Program-made: the position numbers and the translations under genes
Part shown: positions 9,234 to 21,131 of the stretch, one piece after another
How positions within the stretch are numbered: position 1 is the stretch's first letter
How the letters are laid out: the number at the start of each line of letters is the position of its first letter
Notes under the pieces: model-generated
What the model was told of the DNA's origin: nothing
Seen by the model: only the letters and a program-made list of their open reading frames with translations
Database searches by the model: none
Assembly: GCF_018342065.1 (NCBI RefSeq)
Contig: NZ_JAFDOE010000003.1
Location: 186,001-250,000 of the forward strand
DNA length: 64,000 nucleotides
Direction of reading: 5' to 3'
Source of the DNA: Citrobacter sp. FP75
GTDB lineage: Bacteria; Pseudomonadota; Gammaproteobacteria; Enterobacterales; Enterobacteriaceae

Positions 9234-9260
9234 AAAAAAATGGCGCCATCAGGCGCCATT
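9234..9260 (-). terminator. Terminator of the ptsHI-crr operon
   Basis: AATGGCGCC (9239-9247) and GGCGCCATT (9252-9260) form a stem with loop ATCA. Read on the minus strand it is followed by a run of T (the A run at 9234-9240). Confidence 0.85.
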
Positions 9261-9277
9261 CTTCACTGCGGCAAGAA

Positions 9278-9787
9278 TTACTTCTTGATGCGGATAACCG
9301 GGGTTTCACCCACGGTCACGCTACCGGACAGTTTGATCAGTTCTTTGATTTCGTCCATGTTGGAGATAACAACCGGAGTCAGGGTTGACTTGGCTTTTTC
9401 TTCCAGCAGCGGCAGATCGAATTCAATAACCGGGTCGCCCACTTTAACGCGTTGACCTTCTTCAGCGATACGCTTGAAGCCTTCGCCTTTCAGTTCAACG
9501 GTATCAATACCGAAGTGAACGAACAGCTCAATGCCGCTATCAGATTCGATAGAGAACGCATGGTTGGTTTCAAAGATTTTGCCGATGGTGCCGTCTACAG
9601 GGGCAACCATTTTGTTACCGGTTGGTTTGATAGCGATGCCATCACCAACGATTTTTTCAGCAAAAACTACATCCGGCACATCTTCGATGTTGACGATCTC
9701 GCCAGAGAGCGGAGCTATAATCTCAATAGTTCCGGTGTCTTTCTTATCATCAGAAACCAGAGATTTCAGTTTATCGAACAAACCCAT
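9278..9787 (-). CDS. crr: Glucose PTS enzyme IIA (EIIA-Glc)
   Basis: A 169-residue cytosolic phosphocarrier. The active-site histidine is His91 counting Met ([11 protein letters not shown]), with the assisting His76 (TNHAF). It takes phosphate from HPr and gives it to glucose EIIBC. Its phosphorylation state controls adenylate cyclase and inhibits non-PTS permeases (inducer exclusion). The N-terminal amphipathic helix [11 protein letters not shown] is kept. It is third in ptsH-ptsI-crr, 40 bases after ptsI; in E. coli it also has promoters within ptsI. Confidence 0.98.
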   Translation of the reverse strand: MGLFDKLKSLVSDDKKDTGTIEIIAPLSGEIVNIEDVPDVVFAEKIVGDGIAIKPTGNKMVAPVDGTIGKIFETNHAFSIESDSGIELFVHFGIDTVELKGEGFKRIAEEGQRVKVGDPVIEFDLPLLEEKAKSTLTPVVISNMDEIKELIKLSGSVTVGETPVIRIKK

Positions 9788-9827
9788 GATCTTCTCCTAA
9801 GCAGTAAATTGGGCCGCATCTCGTGGA

Positions 9828-11555
9828 TTAGCAGATTGTTTTTTCTTCAATGAACTTGTTAACCAGCGTCATTAACTCGTCCGTTGTCGGTTGAGCAAGA
9901 GCCTGCTCTGCTAACACCTTCGCATCTTCGAAGTTCGTGTTACGGATAATCTTCTTAATGCGCGGGATAGAAATGGCGCTCATAGAGAATTCGTCCAGAC
10001 CCATCCCCAGCAACAGAAGTGTAGCACGTTCGTCGCCTGCAAGCTCACCACACATGCCGGTCCATTTGCCTTCAGCATGAGAAGCATCAATAACTTGCTT
10101 AATCAGCGTCAGAACAGATGGTGACATTGGTTGGTAAAGGTGGGAAATCATATCATTACCACGGTCAACTGCCAGGGTATACTGCGTTAAATCATTGGTG
10201 CCGATACTAAAAAAGTCGACTTCTTTGGCTAAATGACGCGCAATGGTCGCCGCAGCCGGTGTTTCCACCATCACGCCAATCTCAATGGTTTCGTCAAAAG
10301 CTTTGCCTTCGTCGCGCAGTTCCTGTTTGTAGATTTCGATCTCTTTGCGCAGTGCGCGCACTTCTTCAACAGAGATGATCATCGGGAACATGATGCGCAG
10401 TTTGCCGAAAGCAGAGGCGCGCAGGATGGCGCGAACCTGGTCACGCAGGATCTCTTTACGATCCAGCGCGATACGAATAGCACGCCAGCCCAGGAACGGG
10501 TTCTCTTCTTTCGGGAAGTTCATGTACGGCAGTTCTTTATCGCCGCCGATGTCCATGGTACGGACAATGACCGCCTGAGAGCCACAGGCTTCAGCAACGG
10601 CTTTATACGCAGCAAACTGTTCTTCTTCAGTCGGCAGCGATTCACGGTCCATGAACAGGAATTCGGTACGATACAGACCAACGCCTTCAGCGCCATTACG
10701 CTCAGCGCCTTCAACGTCACGAACGGTACCGATGTTGGCGCAAACTTCGACCTGATGACCGTCCAGCGTGATGGCTGGCAGATCTTTCAGCTTGGCAAGT
10801 TCCGCTTTTTCGGTGGCAACCTGCTCCTGAACGGCACGCAGTTGCTCAATAACGTCGTTGGTTGGATTGACGTAAACCAGATTGTTTACGGCATCCAGAA
10901 TCAGATAGTCGTCGTTTTTCACCTGAGAGGTGACGCTACCGGTACCCACGATGGCAGGCAGCTCCAGGGAACGCGCCATGATTGAGGTATGGGAGGTACG
11001 TCCGCCTGCATCAGTGATGAAACCCAGCACCTTATTCAGGTTCAGCTGTGCGGTTTCTGACGGCGTCAGATCGGCGGCAACCAGGATGACTTCATCCTGA
11101 ATAGCGCTCAGATCGATAATTGCCAGACCCAGGATGTTACGCAGCAGGCGTTTACCGATGTCACGTACGTCAGCCGCACGTTCCTTCAGGTATTCATCAT
11201 CCAGCTCTTCCAGAGCGGTGGCCTGACCTTCGATAATTTCATGCGCAGCTGCATCAGCCGTCATGTGCTTATCTTTAATCAGGGCTATGATTTCCTGCTC
11301 CAGCTCCTCATCTTCGAGCAGCATGATATGCCCTTCAAAGATGGCTTCTTTTTCTTCACCGAATGTTTCACCAGCTTTGGTTTTGATCGCTTCCAGTTGC
11401 GCAGATGCCTTGGCACGACCGCTCAGAAAACGTTCAACTTCCTGATCAACCTTGTCGGCAGAAATTTTTTTCCGGTCAATGACGATTTCGTCTTCTTTCA
11501 GCAGCAGTGCCTTGCCGAAAGCGATACCCGGGGATGCTAAAATGCCTGAAATCAT
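9828..11555 (-). CDS. ptsI: PTS enzyme I
   Basis: A 575-residue phosphoenolpyruvate-protein phosphotransferase that starts the sugar PTS by autophosphorylating from PEP and passing phosphate to HPr. The histidine motif [13 protein letters not shown] (His189 in the family numbering) and the PEP-binding C-terminal barrel ([25 protein letters not shown]) are present, and length equals that of E. coli. It lies 45 bases after ptsH on the minus strand. FryA in this window carries a second enzyme I domain. Confidence 0.98.
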   Translation of the reverse strand: MISGILASPGIAFGKALLLKEDEIVIDRKKISADKVDQEVERFLSGRAKASAQLEAIKTKAGETFGEEKEAIFEGHIMLLEDEELEQEIIALIKDKHMTADAAAHEIIEGQATALEELDDEYLKERAADVRDIGKRLLRNILGLAIIDLSAIQDEVILVAADLTPSETAQLNLNKVLGFITDAGGRTSHTSIMARSLELPAIVGTGSVTSQVKNDDYLILDAVNNLVYVNPTNDVIEQLRAVQEQVATEKAELAKLKDLPAITLDGHQVEVCANIGTVRDVEGAERNGAEGVGLYRTEFLFMDRESLPTEEEQFAAYKAVAEACGSQAVIVRTMDIGGDKELPYMNFPKEENPFLGWRAIRIALDRKEILRDQVRAILRASAFGKLRIMFPMIISVEEVRALRKEIEIYKQELRDEGKAFDETIEIGVMVETPAAATIARHLAKEVDFFSIGTNDLTQYTLAVDRGNDMISHLYQPMSPSVLTLIKQVIDASHAEGKWTGMCGELAGDERATLLLLGMGLDEFSMSAISIPRIKKIIRNTNFEDAKVLAEQALAQPTTDELMTLVNKFIEEKTIC

Positions 11556-11600
11556 AACCCTACCTTACTTGTGACTGATATTAAAAAGAACTCGTTGAAC

Positions 11601-11858
11601 TTACTCGAGTTCAGCCATCAGTTTAACCAGATGCTCAACTGCTTTCTGCTCGTCTTCGCCTTCTGCGGAAAGGGTAACAACGGTGCCCTGGGTCAGGCCC
11701 AGAGTCTGCAGTTTAAACAGGCTTTTGGCGCTAGCGCTTTTGCCGTTGGAAGTCACAGTGATTTCAGACGTAAAGCCTTTTGCTTCTTTAACGAACTGAG
11801 CAGCAGGGCGAGTATGCAGACCGTTCGGAGCGGTAATGGTAACTTCTTGCTGGAACAT
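11601..11858 (-). CDS. ptsH: Phosphocarrier protein HPr
   Basis: An 85-residue protein with the active-site His15 (NGLHTRPA) and Ser46 ([10 protein letters not shown]). It carries phosphate from enzyme I to the EIIA domains. It is first in ptsHI-crr behind a long regulatory region. SD and start (GGGGAAATATA ATG) are standard. Confidence 0.98.
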   Translation of the reverse strand: MFQQEVTITAPNGLHTRPAAQFVKEAKGFTSEITVTSNGKSASAKSLFKLQTLGLTQGTVVTLSAEGEDEQKAVEHLVKLMAELE

Positions 11859-12180
11859 TATATTTCCCCAACTTATAGGTTTAGTGTTGTGGAACTAAAG
11901 TCTAGCCTGGCGGTTCAACTTTAGCCTGTATTGTTAGCGTCGGCGTAAACAGGACGCGACACAAAAGGAGTTCGGTGCAATCCGTTGCGGGCAACTTCTT
12001 GCCGCTGACGTTTCTTTCGTCATTAAACATTATGCCGCGAAAGGAAGAGTTGAACCAAATCATAAAATCGATTCAGCTTGCGCTTTTCCTGTAACGATTA
12101 ATTTCGCGCATCAAAATAATTAGTTTGGTTAAATACCAGTTCCGGCGGGCTGAATCAATGCCAGGTGGGTTGAAACTTTG
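11859..12180 (-). promoter_or_regulatory. pts operon regulatory region
   Basis: This 320-bp stretch has no gene. On the minus strand, CATAAT at 12029-12034 is a -10 for the upstream (P0-like) promoter. Just upstream, TTTTATGATTTGGTTCAA resembles the E. coli CRP site. The Cra-like GCTGAATCGATT lies at 12066-12077, and an Mlc-like site containing TTTTGATGCGCGAAATTAAT lies within 12093-12118. The matches are to remembered E. coli sites. They imply glucose induction through Mlc and catabolite control. Confidence 0.65.
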
Positions 12181-12191
12181 AAGCAGGCCAC

Positions 12192-12219
12192 AAAAAAGCA
12201 CCCGAAAGGGTGCTTTTTT
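12192..12219. terminator. Terminator downstream of cysK
   Basis: A perfect stem (AGCACCC with GGGTGCT, loop GAAA) has six A on the left and six T on the right. It can act on either strand; it ends the minus-strand cysK transcript upstream of the pts promoters. Confidence 0.9.
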
Positions 12220-12241
12220 ACGCGTTTTTAACATGCTGGCA

Positions 12242-13213
12242 TTACTGTTGCAGTTCTTTCTCAGTGAAGAGATCGGCAAACAGTGCAGTGCTCAGATAAC
12301 GCTCACCCGATGACGGTAGAATAACCACTATATTCTTATTGGTAAAGGATTCATCTTCCTGGAGCTTAAGCGCGGCAGCAACTGCAGCCCCCGAAGAGAT
12401 ACCGGCCAGAATACCTTCTTCTTCCATCAATCGACGCGCGGTAGAGATAGCTTCGTCATTGGTGATGGCGACCACTTTATCAATTAGCTTCAGATCGAGG
12501 TTGCCAGGAATGAAACCGGCACCGATCCCCTGAATTTTGTGCGGGCCCGGTTTAAGCTCTTCACCCGCCAGCGCCTGAGCGATAACCGGGGAGTCGGTCG
12601 GCTCTACCGCGACGGTGATCAGATCCGTTTTACCTTTGGTACCTTTAATGTAGCGGGTGACGCCGGTCAGCGTACCGCCGGTGCCAACGCCGGAGATAAA
12701 CACATCCACCTGACCATCGGTATCTTCCCAGATTTCCGGGCCGGTGGTTTTTTCGTGGATTTCCGGGTTGGCCGGGTTGCTGAACTGCTGAAGCAGCAGG
12801 AATTTTTCCGGATTGCTGGCGACGATTTCTTCCGCTTTCTGAATCGCGCCCTTCATGCCTTTTGCACCTTCGGTCAGCACCAGATTTGCGCCCAGCGCTT
12901 TCAGCAGCTTACGACGCTCAATGCTCATGGTTTCCGGCATCGTCAGCGTCAGCTTGTAGCCACGCGCGGCGGCCACGTAGGCCAGCGCAATGCCGGTGTT
13001 GCCGCTGGTCGGTTCAACCAGTTCAACGCCCGGTTTCAGTACTCCACGTTTTTCGGCATCCCAAATCATGTTGGCACCGATACGGCATTTGACGCTAAAG
13101 CTCGGGTTGCGTGATTCTACCTTCGCCAGAATGCGTCCGTTACCGATACGGTTCAGTCGAACCAGCGGCGTATGACCGATAGTCAGCGAGTTGTCTTCAA
13201 AAATCTTACTCAT
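12242..13213 (-). CDS. cysK: Cysteine synthase A, O-acetylserine sulfhydrylase
   Basis: A 323-residue PLP enzyme that makes cysteine from O-acetylserine and sulfide and forms the cysteine synthase complex with CysE. The PLP lysine is Lys42 (SFSVKCRIG), the phosphate loop is TSGNTG, and the C-terminal lid motif is [12 protein letters not shown]. It is also known as a partner that activates some CdiA toxins. It is transcribed alone from the cysZ-cysK gap, where CysB control is expected. It is longer than CysM by about 20 residues, as usual. Confidence 0.97.
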   Translation of the reverse strand: MSKIFEDNSLTIGHTPLVRLNRIGNGRILAKVESRNPSFSVKCRIGANMIWDAEKRGVLKPGVELVEPTSGNTGIALAYVAAARGYKLTLTMPETMSIERRKLLKALGANLVLTEGAKGMKGAIQKAEEIVASNPEKFLLLQQFSNPANPEIHEKTTGPEIWEDTDGQVDVFISGVGTGGTLTGVTRYIKGTKGKTDLITVAVEPTDSPVIAQALAGEELKPGPHKIQGIGAGFIPGNLDLKLIDKVVAITNDEAISTARRLMEEEGILAGISSGAAVAAALKLQEDESFTNKNIVVILPSSGERYLSTALFADLFTEKELQQ

Positions 13214-13338
13214 GGCCTGTCCTTAACTGTATGAAATTGGGATACCACCTCAGCATACCTGTTGAGAAAGTATGGGGAAGTAAGGAATTCGCATATCTAT
13301 ATGCTGATGAGAAATAATGCCTTGCAGTATGGAATAAG
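13214..13338 (-). promoter_or_regulatory. cysK promoter region
   Basis: The gap upstream of cysK is AT-rich with TATGCT/TATCCC -10-like stretches. SD AAGGACAGG precedes the ATG. CysB activation is expected from the family, but I could not place a site with certainty. Confidence 0.45.
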
Positions 13339-13363
13339 AGCGGGCATAAGACTGCCCGCTTTT
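13339..13363. terminator. Hairpin between cysZ and cysK
   Basis: AGCGGGCA (13339-13346) pairs with TGCCCGCT (13353-13360). The T-rich side favours the plus strand, so it is only a modest terminator for cysZ. Confidence 0.5.
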
Positions 13364-13376
13364 ACACAATTTTGCA

Positions 13377-14138
13377 TTACTTCCATAACGCGTGCTTAGC
13401 ACGATAGCAATCTACCCACATCGCGGTGGCACCGCATACGGCAACCGGCATGATAAACATGTTGAGCACCGGGATCAGGGTGAACAGGCTGGTCAGCGCA
13501 CCAAACTGCATATTGGTGACTTTACGCGTGCGCAGGGCGCTGCGCATCTCTTTGAAGGGCACTTTGTGGTTATCAAACGGGTAATCGCAATATTGAATAG
13601 CCAGCATCCACGCGCTGAACAGGAACCACAATACCGGGGCGACGGTCTGTCCGATACCAGGGATAAAATAGAGGATCAGCAATACAAAGGCGCGCGGCAG
13701 GTACCATGCCAGCTTTTGCCATTCGCGTTTCATAATGCGCGGGACATCTTTCATGATGCCGAGCACGCCGGTGTCGGGAGGAGTTGCACCAGTCAGGCGA
13801 GCTTCCAGTTGTTCCGCCAACAAGCCGTTAAACGGTGCGGCAATCCAGTTTGCGATGGTGGAGAAAAAGTAGCCAAACACTAACAGTACGGAAAGGGTCA
13901 CAATGGGCCACAGTAAATAGCTGAGCCACTGCAGCCAGTCCGGAACATAGCTCATCAGGGCGGGGATCCAGCTATCCAGTTGGGTGAATAACCACCAAAA
14001 TGCGCCGCCCATCAGCAGAATATTCACCAGTAAAGGCAGGAGGACAAAGCGACGGATCCCCGGTTGGCTGATGAGCTTCCATCCCTGAGAAAAGTAATAA
14101 AAACCGCTGCGTGGTACACTTGCAGATGATGAAACCAT
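13377..14138 (-). CDS. cysZ: Sulfate transporter CysZ
   Basis: A 253-residue inner-membrane protein of the EI24/CysZ family, needed for high-affinity sulfate uptake. It has four or more hydrophobic segments, including [19 protein letters not shown], and motifs [14 protein letters not shown] and [11 protein letters not shown]. The start at 14138 matches the E. coli protein (MVSS...PRSGFYYF); an in-frame start at 14258 would add 40 residues that look non-membrane and are not in the family. AAGGAG lies 12 bases before the chosen ATG, a rather long spacing. It is divergent from zipA. Confidence 0.93.
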   Translation of the reverse strand: MVSSSASVPRSGFYYFSQGWKLISQPGIRRFVLLPLLVNILLMGGAFWWLFTQLDSWIPALMSYVPDWLQWLSYLLWPIVTLSVLLVFGYFFSTIANWIAAPFNGLLAEQLEARLTGATPPDTGVLGIMKDVPRIMKREWQKLAWYLPRAFVLLILYFIPGIGQTVAPVLWFLFSAWMLAIQYCDYPFDNHKVPFKEMRSALRTRKVTNMQFGALTSLFTLIPVLNMFIMPVAVCGATAMWVDCYRAKHALWK

Positions 14139-14368
14139 AGTCGGGACGTGCTCCTTGTAATCTAAGTCCAGGTCAACTTTGCGTATCTTACCGGGTTGTT
14201 GAGCCTTAGGCTGTTCGGAAATGTTCGAAAAAACAGCAAAAAGCACGATTTTATTCATCTTTATGCTGTGAAAGCCAAGAGTACACTTGCACTAGACGTA
14301 ATCGGCAAATACTCTTAGTGAGTAAATGTTTGCCGTGGTGGCAAGGTGTTAGAACAACAGAGAATATA

Positions 14369-15343
14369 ATGATGCAGGATTTGCGTCTGATATTAATCAT
14401 TGTTGGCGCGATCGCCATAATTGCTTTACTGGTACATGGTTTCTGGACTAGCCGTAAAGAACGGTCTTCTATATTCCGCGATCGCCCACTGAAACGCATG
14501 AAGTCTAAACGTGATGACGAGGATTCTATCGACGACAACGTCGAGGAAGAAGAAGGCGTGGGCGAAGTTCGCGTGCATCGCGTGAATCATGCTCCCGGCA
14601 ACGCGCAGGAACATGGTGTTCCTCCTCAGCCGCCGCAGCACCAGTACCAGCCGCCTTATGCGTCTGCTCAGCCGCGCCAGCCTGCACAGCAACCCGCTGA
14701 AACGCAGGTGCCGCCGCAGCACGTGCAGCAGCCTGTACAACAGCATCAGCCTGTACAGCAGCCGATGCAACAGCAACCCGTTGCTCCGCAGGTTCAGCAG
14801 CCAGTACAGCAAGCACCGCAGCCAGCGCCGCAGACCTTCCAGCCAGCGGAGCCTGTCGTTGAACAGCAGCCACAGCCTGAGCCGATCGTTGAGCCTGCGC
14901 CCGTTGCAGAAAAACCGCAGCCTAAAGAAACGGTCATTATTATGAACGTTGCGGCCCATCATGGCAGCGAGCTCAACGGTGAAGTGCTGCTCAACAGTAT
15001 TCAGCAGGCGGGCTTTAAATTTGGCGACATGAATATTTTCCATCGTCATCTGAGCCCCGATGGCAGCGGCCCGTCACTGTTCAGTCTGGCAAACATGGTT
15101 AATCCGGGGACGTTTGACCCTGAGATGACCGGTGATTTCACCACCCCAGGCGTCACTATCTTTATGCAGGTGCCGTCCTACGGCGACGAGTTGCAAAACT
15201 TTAAGCTGATGCTGCAGTCTGCGCAGCACATCGCTGATGAAGTGGGTGGTGTGGTGCTCGACGATCAACGTCGTATGATGACGCCGCAGAAACTGCGCGA
15301 GTATCAGGATCGCATCCGCGACGTTAAAGAATCTCACGCCTGA
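14369..15343 (+). CDS. zipA: Cell division protein ZipA
   Basis: A 324-residue FtsZ anchor. One N-terminal transmembrane helix (about residues 5-24, [20 protein letters not shown]), a charged patch, a long Pro/Gln-rich flexible linker (about residues 85-185) and a C-terminal FtsZ-binding domain (from [19 protein letters not shown]). It tethers and bundles FtsZ at the division septum and is essential in E. coli. The start at 14369 (MMQDLRL) fits the E. coli N-terminus; 17 upstream in-frame residues are not family sequence. The linker varies in length and repeat number compared with E. coli (328 aa). Confidence 0.97.
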   Translation: MMQDLRLILIIVGAIAIIALLVHGFWTSRKERSSIFRDRPLKRMKSKRDDEDSIDDNVEEEEGVGEVRVHRVNHAPGNAQEHGVPPQPPQHQYQPPYASAQPRQPAQQPAETQVPPQHVQQPVQQHQPVQQPMQQQPVAPQVQQPVQQAPQPAPQTFQPAEPVVEQQPQPEPIVEPAPVAEKPQPKETVIIMNVAAHHGSELNGEVLLNSIQQAGFKFGDMNIFHRHLSPDGSGPSLFSLANMVNPGTFDPEMTGDFTTPGVTIFMQVPSYGDELQNFKLMLQSAQHIADEVGGVVLDDQRRMMTPQKLREYQDRIRDVKESHA

Positions 15344-15374
15344 TTTTCCTCTGGCGTGACATCCCCTTTCTGAA

Positions 15375-15397
15375 CCCCCGCCTGTCGGGGGTTTTTT
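15375..15397 (+). terminator. Terminator between zipA and ligA
   Basis: CCCCCG (15375-15380) and CGGGGG (15386-15391) with a 5-nt loop, then six T. Confidence 0.88.
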
Positions 15398-15405
15398 ATC
15401 ATTGA

Positions 15406-17430
<2,025 letters not shown>

Positions 17431-17431
17431 G

Positions 17432-17650
17432 ATGGAAAAAGAGCAGCTGATTGACATTGCTAATACCGTAATGCCCTTTGGTAAATATAAAGGGCGTCGG
17501 TTGATTGATGTGCCGGAAGAGTACCTGCTGTGGTTTGCCCGTAAGGATGAATTTCCGCCGGGCAAACTGGGCGAGCTGATGCAAATCACGCTGCTGATTA
17601 AAACCGAGGGGCTGACGCAGCTGGTACAGCCCCTGAAACGCCCGCTTTAA
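17432..17650 (+). CDS. ypeB: DUF3820 protein YpeB
   Basis: A 72-residue cytosolic protein of the DUF3820 family, nearly identical to E. coli YpeB. The conserved block MPFGKYKGRRLIDVPEEYL is near the N-terminus. Function is not established. It begins one base after the ligA stop, so it is cotranscribed. Its last four bases overlap the 3' end of yfeH on the other strand. Confidence 0.9.
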   Translation: MEKEQLIDIANTVMPFGKYKGRRLIDVPEEYLLWFARKDEFPPGKLGELMQITLLIKTEGLTQLVQPLKRPL

Positions 17651-18645
17651 GCCTTCGCGGCGCGGCTTTTCTGCTGCGCCTGCAACGCGTCTGTCTGTTG
17701 TTTGTAACGACGCGCCAGTACAGCGCACACCATCAGCTGAATCTGATGGAAGATCATCAACGGCAGCACCATCATGCCGATCACCGATGTCGGGAACAGA
17801 ATGTTCGCCATGGGGATCCCGTTCGCCAGGCTCTTTTTCGACCCGCAGAATACAATGGTGATTTCATCGGCTTTATTGAAGCCGCATTTACGCGCCACAA
17901 AGACGTTTATTCCGATCACGATGGCCAGTAGTACGATACTGACTACCACGATAAACAGCAGCGAACCCACCCCAACTTTATGCCAGATCCCATTCACAAC
18001 GGCTTCGCTGAAGGCGGAATAAACCACCAGCAGAATCGAAGACTGGTCGGTTTTTGCGATCCATTTTTTATGGCGCGACACCCAGTTACCAATCCACGGA
18101 CGTGAAAGATGCCCCAGCACGAACGGCAGCAGCAGCTGCAGCATTATTTTACCCACTTGCTCGAGGCTACCTTCTGCGCCATGCATATTCATCACCAGGC
18201 CGACTAACAGCGGTGAAAGAAAAATACCCAGCAGGCTGGAGGCCGAGGCGGAGCACACGGCGGCGGCAACGTTACCGCCCGCCAGCGACGTAAAAGCGAT
18301 AGCCGACTGCACCGTAGCCGGCAAAATGCACAGGTACAGGAAACCGGTATACAGCATGGGATCCACGTTAACCGGTGCCCACCAGGCAAACAGCACGCCC
18401 AGTACCGGGAAGACAACAAAGGTGCTGCACATGACCCACAGATGCAAACGCCAGTGGCTACCACCGGCAATAATGGCTTCTCGTGAGAGCTTTGCCCCAT
18501 GCATAAAAAACAGCAGGGCAATCGCGGCGGTGGTTAAACCTTCAAAGAAAGGGACAAATCCGCCCTCGGCGGGAAAAAAGGATGCCAGTAATACGACGGT
18601 AATCAGCGTCAGCGTGAACGGATCGAGGATACGAAAAAGTTTCAT
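17647..18645 (-). CDS. yfeH: Putative sodium/bile acid-type symporter YfeH
   Basis: A 332-residue inner-membrane protein of the SBF-like (BASS) family with about nine or ten transmembrane helices. Motifs include FMHGAKLS, FLYLCILPATVQSAIAFTS and FCGSKKSLANGIPMA. The substrate is unknown. It is divergent from the LysR regulator yfeR; in Salmonella, YfeR is reported to control yfeH in response to osmolarity. The 3' end overlaps ypeB by four bases with no visible terminator. Confidence 0.9.
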   Translation of the reverse strand: MKLFRILDPFTLTLITVVLLASFFPAEGGFVPFFEGLTTAAIALLFFMHGAKLSREAIIAGGSHWRLHLWVMCSTFVVFPVLGVLFAWWAPVNVDPMLYTGFLYLCILPATVQSAIAFTSLAGGNVAAAVCSASASSLLGIFLSPLLVGLVMNMHGAEGSLEQVGKIMLQLLLPFVLGHLSRPWIGNWVSRHKKWIAKTDQSSILLVVYSAFSEAVVNGIWHKVGVGSLLFIVVVSIVLLAIVIGINVFVARKCGFNKADEITIVFCGSKKSLANGIPMANILFPTSVIGMMVLPLMIFHQIQLMVCAVLARRYKQQTDALQAQQKSRAAKA

Positions 18646-18734
18646 AAAAGCTCCTGGAGTTCGGTCGCAATAGTTTGCGTTTTTCCATTTGAGAAATAAA
18701 ATTGATTTATTGCATCCATATATGAATTAAATAG

Positions 18735-19661
18735 ATGAATTATTCGCTGCGCCAGCTACGTATCTTTGTCACCGTCGCCCAGGCCAAAAGCTTTAGCCGG
18801 GCGGGGGATATTATCGGTTTAAGTCAGTCGGCGGTCAGCCACAGCATAAAAGAGCTGGAGGGGCAGACGGGTGTACGACTGTTGGATCGTACCACGCGAG
18901 AAGTGGTGCTGACCGAAGCCGGACAACAGCTGGCAGCACGACTGGAGCGTATTCTGGATGAACTGCATAGCACGCTACGGGAAGCCGGGCAGGTGGGTAC
19001 TCAGCTCACCGGTACGGTGCGTGTGGCGGCCAGTCAGACTATCTCCGCCCATCTCATTCCGCAGTGTATTGCGCAGAGCAATGCGATGTATCCGTCTATT
19101 GATTTTGTCCTGCATGACAGGCCGCAGCAGTGGGTGCTGGAAAGCATTCGTCAGGGGGAAGTGGATTTCGGTATTGTTATCGATCCCGGCGCTGCGACGG
19201 ACCTGCAGTGCGAAGCGGTGCTGTCGGAACCCTTCCTGCTCTTGTGCAGGGAGGATCATCCCTTAGCCGGACGGGAGTGGGTTAACTGGCAGGATCTCCT
19301 GTATGAAAGTCTGGTGTTACAGGATTATGCCTCCGGTAGCCGACCGCTGATTGATGCCGCGCTGGCCCATTTTTCCATCGATGCCAACATTGTGCAGGAG
19401 ATAGGTCACCCGGCGACGCTGTTTCCGATGGTGGAGGCGGGGATTGGCATTAGCGTGCTGCCGGCACTGGCGCTACCGCTGCCGCAGGGAAGTCATTTGC
19501 AGGTCAAACGATTGACGCCGGTGGTGGAACGGCAGTTGATGCTGGCACGGCGCAAAAATCGATCGCTATCGACCGCCGCTCAGGCGCTGTGGGATGTGGT
19601 GCGTACGCAGGCCAGTGAATTAACTGCTGCCCGCGCACGCGATCCGCTGTATCAGATATAA
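18735..19661 (+). CDS. yfeR: LysR-type regulator YfeR
   Basis: A 308-residue LysR regulator. The N-terminal helix-turn-helix is at about residues 18-37 ([20 protein letters not shown]), followed by a periplasmic-binding-like effector domain. It is divergent from yfeH, 89 bp away, and probably regulates it from that gap. The effector is unknown. Its 3' end overlaps the FlxA-like gene by ten bases on the opposite strand. Confidence 0.9.
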   Translation: MNYSLRQLRIFVTVAQAKSFSRAGDIIGLSQSAVSHSIKELEGQTGVRLLDRTTREVVLTEAGQQLAARLERILDELHSTLREAGQVGTQLTGTVRVAASQTISAHLIPQCIAQSNAMYPSIDFVLHDRPQQWVLESIRQGEVDFGIVIDPGAATDLQCEAVLSEPFLLLCREDHPLAGREWVNWQDLLYESLVLQDYASGSRPLIDAALAHFSIDANIVQEIGHPATLFPMVEAGIGISVLPALALPLPQGSHLQVKRLTPVVERQLMLARRKNRSLSTAAQALWDVVRTQASELTAARARDPLYQI

Positions 19662-19993
19662 ATATCGACCTGATGTTGGTCGGAAGCATTGTTGACGCCC
19701 TTTGCTTTGCTCTGATCGGCGCTTTGATTTTGCTGCGACTCCTCGGCTTGCCGGCGCAACAATTGAGCCAGTTGTGCTTGTAACACCTTAATTTGAGTCT
19801 GAATAATTTCCTGCTGCTCGCGCTTCTGCTCGACACTGCCACTACTATTGGGAATATCTTTGAGCTGCTGGGTTAGCTTGGTTATCTTTTGGGTGATTTG
19901 TGCAATCTGTGCGGAGATGTCATTCCCGGCTGGTGCTTTTACTCCACCGCTACTGCTTTGAACAGTTGGGGTGGAAACGTTGATAGTTGTCAT
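19652..19993 (-). CDS. FlxA-like coiled-coil protein
   Basis: A 113-residue cytosolic protein of the FlxA-like family: a Ser/Gly-rich start, then two amphipathic coiled-coil stretches ([19 protein letters not shown] and [21 protein letters not shown]) and a polar tail ending VDIYI. The family's function is unknown; E. coli flxA belongs to the flagellar class 3 (FliA) regulon. A sigma-28 type promoter lies 28-54 bases upstream here, supporting flagellar control. Convergent with yfeR, overlapping it by ten bases. Confidence 0.8.
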   Translation of the reverse strand: MTTINVSTPTVQSSSGGVKAPAGNDISAQIAQITQKITKLTQQLKDIPNSSGSVEQKREQQEIIQTQIKVLQAQLAQLLRRQAEESQQNQSADQSKAKGVNNASDQHQVDIYI

Positions 19994-20020
19994 ATGGATC
20001 CCTCACGCCATAAAACATGA

Positions 20021-20047
20021 GTATCGGCATCAGCGAACAGAACTTCA
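20021..20047 (-). promoter_or_regulatory. Sigma-28 (FliA) type promoter of the flxA-like gene
   Basis: On the minus strand TGAAGTTC, exactly 11 bases, then GCCGATAC. The FliA consensus is TAAAGTTT-N11-GCCGATAA, so 13 of 16 positions match with ideal spacing. It sits 28 bp before the FlxA-like start codon in the right direction. Confidence 0.75.
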
Positions 20048-20169
20048 GTTGCAATACGGACGAGCGGAGTTTAATTATAAAAACCCCAGGGCTTCATTTA
20101 TCTGCACTCCGGTGCCATTTCTGGCTCGAAAATAATGTGATTTCAGGCTGATTTAGCACAAATCATCGA

Positions 20170-20188
20170 TACCGATTTACTATCGGTA
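20170..20188. promoter_or_regulatory. Candidate XapR operator upstream of xapA
   Basis: TACCGAT (20170-20176) and ATCGGTA (20182-20188) form a perfect inverted repeat, about 97 bp before the xapA ATG. A possible -10 (TATAAC, about 20231) lies downstream. LysR regulators such as XapR bind repeats of this size; binding itself is inferred. Confidence 0.45.
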
Positions 20189-20284
20189 GTCGGGATAAAC
20201 TGTATTGGTAATCGATTGCGTAGTCTCGCTATAACAGTGAGGTACGTGACGTTATTTTCGATTACTCAGTATTAAGGACATTTC

Positions 20285-21118
20285 ATGAGCCACTCTCTTT
20301 TCTCACAAAACCCCTGGTATAGCGCCGACATCATTCGTAGTTACAAACCAGATTTCACGCCGCGCGTAGCCTTTATTCTTGGCTCTGGCCTCGGCGCATT
20401 GGCGGATCAAATCGAGGATGCGGTGTCCATCTCTTACGAGAAATTGCCGGGATTCCCTGTCAGTACAGTGCATGGTCATGCCGGTGAACTGGTATTGGGG
20501 AATCTGGCGGGTATTCCGGTGGCCTGTATGAAAGGGCGTGGGCATTTCTATGAAGGTCGCGGCATGACGGTGATGACCGATGCCATTCGCACCCTGAAAC
20601 TGCTGGGCTGCGAATTGCTATTTTGTACCAATGCTGCAGGTTCTTTGCGTCCCGAAGTCGGGCCGGGTAGCCTGGTCGCGCTTAGCGATCATATTAATAC
20701 GATGCCAGGTACACCGATGGTGGGATTAAACGATGAGCGTTTTGGTGAGCGATTTTTTTCGCTGGCGAATGCCTATGATGCAGATTATCGCGCAGTCCTG
20801 CAAACCGTCGCGGGAGAAGAAGGATTTCCGCTGAGTGAAGGGGTGTTTGTCTCCTATCCGGGGCCGAATTTTGAAACGGCGGCAGAAATCCGCATGATGC
20901 AAATTATCGGCGGTGACGTGGTGGGGATGTCGGTGGTGCCTGAAGTTATCTCTGCACGCCACTGCGGTCTGAAAGTGGTTGCGGTGGCCGCCATCACCAA
21001 CCTGGCGGAAGGTCTGGGTGATGTGAAATTATCTCACACGCAGACGTTGGCGGCAGCGGAACTCTCCCGGCAGAATTTCATCAATCTGATCTGTGGCTTC
21101 TTGCGCAAATTAGCCTGA
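20285..21118 (+). CDS. xapA: Xanthosine/purine nucleoside phosphorylase XapA
   Basis: A 277-residue trimeric-type purine nucleoside phosphorylase (PNP class II) that phosphorolyses xanthosine, inosine and guanosine to base and ribose-1-phosphate. Motifs include ILGSGLGALAD (phosphate site), HGHAGELVLG, GRGHFYEG, and TNAAGSL. It is first of xapAB, with the regulator xapR downstream. A GC-rich hairpin separates it from xapB. Confidence 0.95.
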   Translation: MSHSLFSQNPWYSADIIRSYKPDFTPRVAFILGSGLGALADQIEDAVSISYEKLPGFPVSTVHGHAGELVLGNLAGIPVACMKGRGHFYEGRGMTVMTDAIRTLKLLGCELLFCTNAAGSLRPEVGPGSLVALSDHINTMPGTPMVGLNDERFGERFFSLANAYDADYRAVLQTVAGEEGFPLSEGVFVSYPGPNFETAAEIRMMQIIGGDVVGMSVVPEVISARHCGLKVVAVAAITNLAEGLGDVKLSHTQTLAAAELSRQNFINLICGFLRKLA

Positions 21119-21131
21119 ATAATTAAAAAAT

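Noticed and set aside
10233-10985. 250-codon plus-strand frame opposite ptsI
   Set aside because: Shadow of ptsI with Phe/Arg-rich composition and no ribosome site.
14138-14258. Longer cysZ start at 14258
   Set aside because: The 40 extra residues are not family sequence and the E. coli-like N-terminus begins at 14138.
14600-14930. Short repeats in zipA taken as a possible CRISPR or minisatellite
   Set aside because: Irregular CAG/CCG-rich repeats coding for the Pro/Gln linker, in frame, with no equal-length spacers.
14426-15049. 207-codon minus-strand frame opposite zipA, Leu/Arg-rich
   Set aside because: Reverse complement of the Pro/Gln-rich ZipA linker; composition explains the open frame.
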